Shown: in pieces, positions 4,481-6,385 of the stretch | How positions within the stretch are numbered: position 1 is the first letter of the stretch | Layout of the letters: each line of letters opens with the position of its first letter | NCBI GenBank assembly: GCA_021828925.1 | Contig: JAJZCT010000206.1 | Location: 1 to 6,385, forward strand | Direction: 5' to 3' | Origin: Planctomycetota bacterium | GTDB lineage: Bacteria; Planctomycetota; Phycisphaerae; WQYP01 | DNA: 6,385 nucleotides | Notes under the pieces: generated by a model | Databases searched by the model: none | The model's input: the letters and a program-made list of their open reading frames with translations, nothing else | What the model was told of the DNA's origin: nothing | Made by a program: the position numbers and the translations under genes

Positions 4481-5803
4481 TTAACTCCACAAACCCGCAA
4501 TTCCCGCGTATACACCCACGACAGATGTTAATATCACGATAAATGCCACCACCCAGGCATACCGCCCTTTCAGGCGCCACGGATCAGGCAACGCTTTCCG
4601 CGCCAGCAGAAACAGAAAGCCCAATACAATCGGTAACAGCAAGGCGTTCATGACTTCCACCGCCACTGTCAGCCGCACAAGATTCACGCCGGAAAGCACA
4701 ATGCCGGCACCCAGCAGCAGGCACGCGGAATACACCCCATAAAACCATGGCGCTTCAAACGGATGGTGCGCCAGCGAGCGCCTGTACCCGGTCACTTCAC
4801 CTAATCCCCACGCGGCGGTTAAGGATACCACGATGGTCGCCACCAGCGCCGCTCCCAACATCCCCAATGAGAACACCAGGCGTCCCCACGCGCTTCCCAA
4901 AATCGGTGTTAAAGCGGTGGCAATTTGTTGCACGGTATCCAGCGATACATGTGCATGGGTGCTGCCGATACTCGCGGCTGTAAATATCAAAACCGCCGCC
5001 ATGATGATCTGCGTGATCAACGCTCCAACCGCTGTGTCAAGGCGGGCGGCTTTCAGGTGGGTAATATTCAGGCCTTTGTCGATCACAGCGGACTGCTGAT
5101 AAAAAACCATCCAGGGCATAATGACCGCGCCGACATTCCCGGCAATTAAAAACAAATAGGCGGAATTGTGAATCGGTTGGCTGCGGATCGCGGCTACCAT
5201 CGCCGCGGGCGAGGGATGAGCCGCTACCGCCACAGCGATAAACGCCAGCTCAAAAAGCCCGATAAACAGTGCGACCATTTCCACCTGACGATATCCGCCG
5301 GTGCCCACGACCGCCACCAGAAAAACAATCGTCAGTCCGACGCTGATCCATGGCGAGATTCCGAATAACTGCCCCACGCCTTCAATGCCCGCAAATTCAG
5401 TTAATAGTGCGCCAATGCAGGAAGCCATTAAAGTTGAAACCGACAGCCATGCCCACGCTTTGCCAAAAGTGGCGGAAATCAGTTCTCCGTGTCCTTTTTG
5501 TGTAGCCAGTCCCAGACGGACGGTAAGTTCCTGCACGATGTAAAGGATCGGCACGAGTAACAATTGCAAAACCAGGAGACTATAGCCGAACTGTGCCCCA
5601 CTCTGCGCGGCGGTAATCACGCTTCCGGCGTCCGTATCGGCGAGCATGACCACCAACCCCGGCCCAGCCACCAGCAGCAGCATTTTCCATAAAGTCAATC
5701 GCGGTACCCGTGCCGCCGACCGCCGCGGATTTTCCGCCGAAGGCTGCGGCTGCGGCGTGCCGGTTGCAGACGGCGCAGAGGATTTGTCATATTCAGCGGG
5801 CAT
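4481..5803 (-). CDS. Divergent NRAMP-family divalent metal transporter
   Basis: This encodes a 440-residue inner-membrane carrier of the NRAMP (SLC11) fold, probably coupling metal uptake to protons. After a Pro/Ser-rich cytoplasmic N-tail (1-38) about eleven membrane segments can be picked out: near 42-60, 73-92, 118-138, 150-168, 174-195, 215-238, 258-282, 305-332, 350-370, 376-400 and 412-437. The TM1 signature reads AGPGLVVMLADTDAGSV, so the usual DPGN is D58-A-G-S61; the TM6 signature MPH is M229-P-W231 followed by FYQQSAVIDK. The metal-binding Asp and Met are kept but the Asn and His are replaced, as in a less-studied NRAMP branch, so manganese specificity should not be assumed. The ATG at 5803 has AAAGG (5812-5816) 8 nt upstream. 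The gene is followed at once by the structured element and is divergent from the transposase. Confidence 0.9.
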   Translation of the reverse strand: MPAEYDKSSAPSATGTPQPQPSAENPRRSAARVPRLTLWKMLLLVAGPGLVVMLADTDAGSVITAAQSGAQFGYSLLVLQLLLVPILYIVQELTVRLGLATQKGHGELISATFGKAWAWLSVSTLMASCIGALLTEFAGIEGVGQLFGISPWISVGLTIVFLVAVVGTGGYRQVEMVALFIGLFELAFIAVAVAAHPSPAAMVAAIRSQPIHNSAYLFLIAGNVGAVIMPWMVFYQQSAVIDKGLNITHLKAARLDTAVGALITQIIMAAVLIFTAASIGSTHAHVSLDTVQQIATALTPILGSAWGRLVFSLGMLGAALVATIVVSLTAAWGLGEVTGYRRSLAHHPFEAPWFYGVYSACLLLGAGIVLSGVNLVRLTVAVEVMNALLLPIVLGFLFLLARKALPDPWRLKGRYAWVVAFIVILTSVVGVYAGIAGLWS

Positions 5804-5828
5804 GCCACACGCCTTTAACTATTGGTTC

Positions 5829-5842
5829 CATGAAAAGTCATG
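5829..5842. promoter_or_regulatory. Palindrome upstream of the NRAMP gene
   Basis: CATGA-AAAG-TCATG is a 5-bp inverted repeat with a four-base spacer, 26-39 bp before the NRAMP start codon. Its position fits an operator or a small leader hairpin. It does not match a metalloregulator box that I can name, and no convincing -35/-10 pair was found in the 118-bp gap. Confidence 0.3.
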
Positions 5843-5921
5843 TTATCGCCCGAAAACCGTATCATCTTTCGCCAAGCCCGGTCAGCAGCTACGAAAACCG
5901 GGAGGGTGAACATTACACTAC

Positions 5922-6385
5922 TTGAGACACAGTTTCAACTTCGCACTAAAACTGCCTAGGACACTGGCCTTGGAGGAGAATCTGGAGTTTCGTCATACCA
6001 CACTCTCTCCGGGAAATACCCTCAAGCTCTTTGTTCAACAGGTTGCCAATGGCAACGTGGCCTGCACCGCGATGCGACATCTGGCGGGAGTTGAGTTCTC
6101 CGATTCCGCCTGGTGCCAGGCGCGCCAGCGATTACCAGCTGAACTGATCCAGCGTGTGCATCGCGGAATCATGGATCAGGTAATAAATGAATTAAATTCC
6201 CCTGGCGACGTCGGGGAACCGGACGCTTACCGCTGGCGCGGTCATCGCCTCTTTGTGCTGGATGGCTCCAGCGATTCCATGCCGGATAGTCCGGAACTGC
6301 GGGACTATTATGGTGTGCCTTCGGGTTGCCGCGCAGGGCTGGGATTTCCCACCTCTCACCTGCTGCTGATGATGGATCATCGCAG
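5922..6385 (+). CDS. IS4-type DDE transposase, N-terminal part (cut by window edge)
   Basis: An open frame of 154 residues runs off the right edge without a stop. It reads LEFRHTTLSPGNTLKLFVQQVANGN, then CTAMRHLAGVEFSDSAWCQARQRLP, then YRWRGHRLFVLDGSSDSMPDSPELR and YYGVPSGCRAGLGFPTSHLLLMMD. The order of a helical N-domain, WCQARxRLP, and (F/L)(V/L)DGSSxSMPDxPEL is that of the IS4 superfamily transposases; Asp114 of LDGSS is the probable first catalytic carboxylate. The remaining DDE residues lie outside the window. The frame is closed upstream by TGA at 5907-5909. The start is uncertain: TTG 5922 is the first candidate, with a GGAGG tract rather far upstream (5901-5905); TTG 5970 and ATG 6072 are alternatives, but ATG 6072 would remove conserved sequence. 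Confidence 0.85.
   Translation, partial: MRHSFNFALKLPRTLALEENLEFRHTTLSPGNTLKLFVQQVANGNVACTAMRHLAGVEFSDSAWCQARQRLPAELIQRVHRGIMDQVINELNSPGDVGEPDAYRWRGHRLFVLDGSSDSMPDSPELRDYYGVPSGCRAGLGFPTSHLLLMMDHR
5922..6385 (+). mobile_element. Left part of an IS4-family insertion sequence
   Basis: The element is inferred from the transposase reading frame. Its left terminal repeat should lie between the NRAMP start (5803) and the transposase start (5922), but it cannot be fixed because the partner end is outside the window. The start given is therefore that of the coding region, not the true end of the element. Confidence 0.55.

Overview
The window holds five protein genes. The organism looks like a free-living Gram-negative-type bacterium of moderately high GC. 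Evidence for an outer envelope is a lipobox lipoprotein and an exported or anchored TlpA-like thioredoxin. The style of these genes, the roomy intergenic regions rich in palindromes, and the DPGN-less NRAMP carrier remind me of Planctomycetota or a neighbouring phylum. That placement is inference only, since no marker gene is present.

Layout, left to right. (1) 77-1066, plus strand: a lipoprotein whose ordinary beta-type domain is interrupted by two long His/Met/Pro/Gly-rich inserts. (2) 1067-1515: a gap between two convergent genes, carrying two families of hairpin-forming direct repeats. Family A has two near-identical copies and one decayed copy; family B has two copies. (3) 1516-2499, minus strand: a GalE-type UDP-sugar 4-epimerase. 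(4) 2632-3816, minus strand: a TlpA/ResA-like thioredoxin with a large helical N-terminal part. (5) 3817-4081: the leader and probable promoter of that gene, with two hairpins and an A/T tract. (6) 4082-4478: an approximately 397-bp non-coding block built of nested inverted repeats that can fold into a closing stem plus two long hairpins around a junction. It is the most unusual object in the window. (7) 4481-5803, minus strand: a divergent NRAMP-type transporter. (8) 5922-6385, plus strand: the first part of an IS4-type DDE transposase that runs off the right edge.

The minus-strand order of transcription is NRAMP carrier, structured element, thioredoxin gene, galE. The gaps (665 bp as annotated, then 132 bp) argue against a tight operon, though thioredoxin and galE could be co-transcribed. 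A metal theme (NRAMP carrier, Met/His-rich lipoprotein, envelope thioredoxin) is suggestive but not shown by gene arrangement. No rRNA, tRNA, CRISPR array, defence cluster or classical U-tract terminator was seen.
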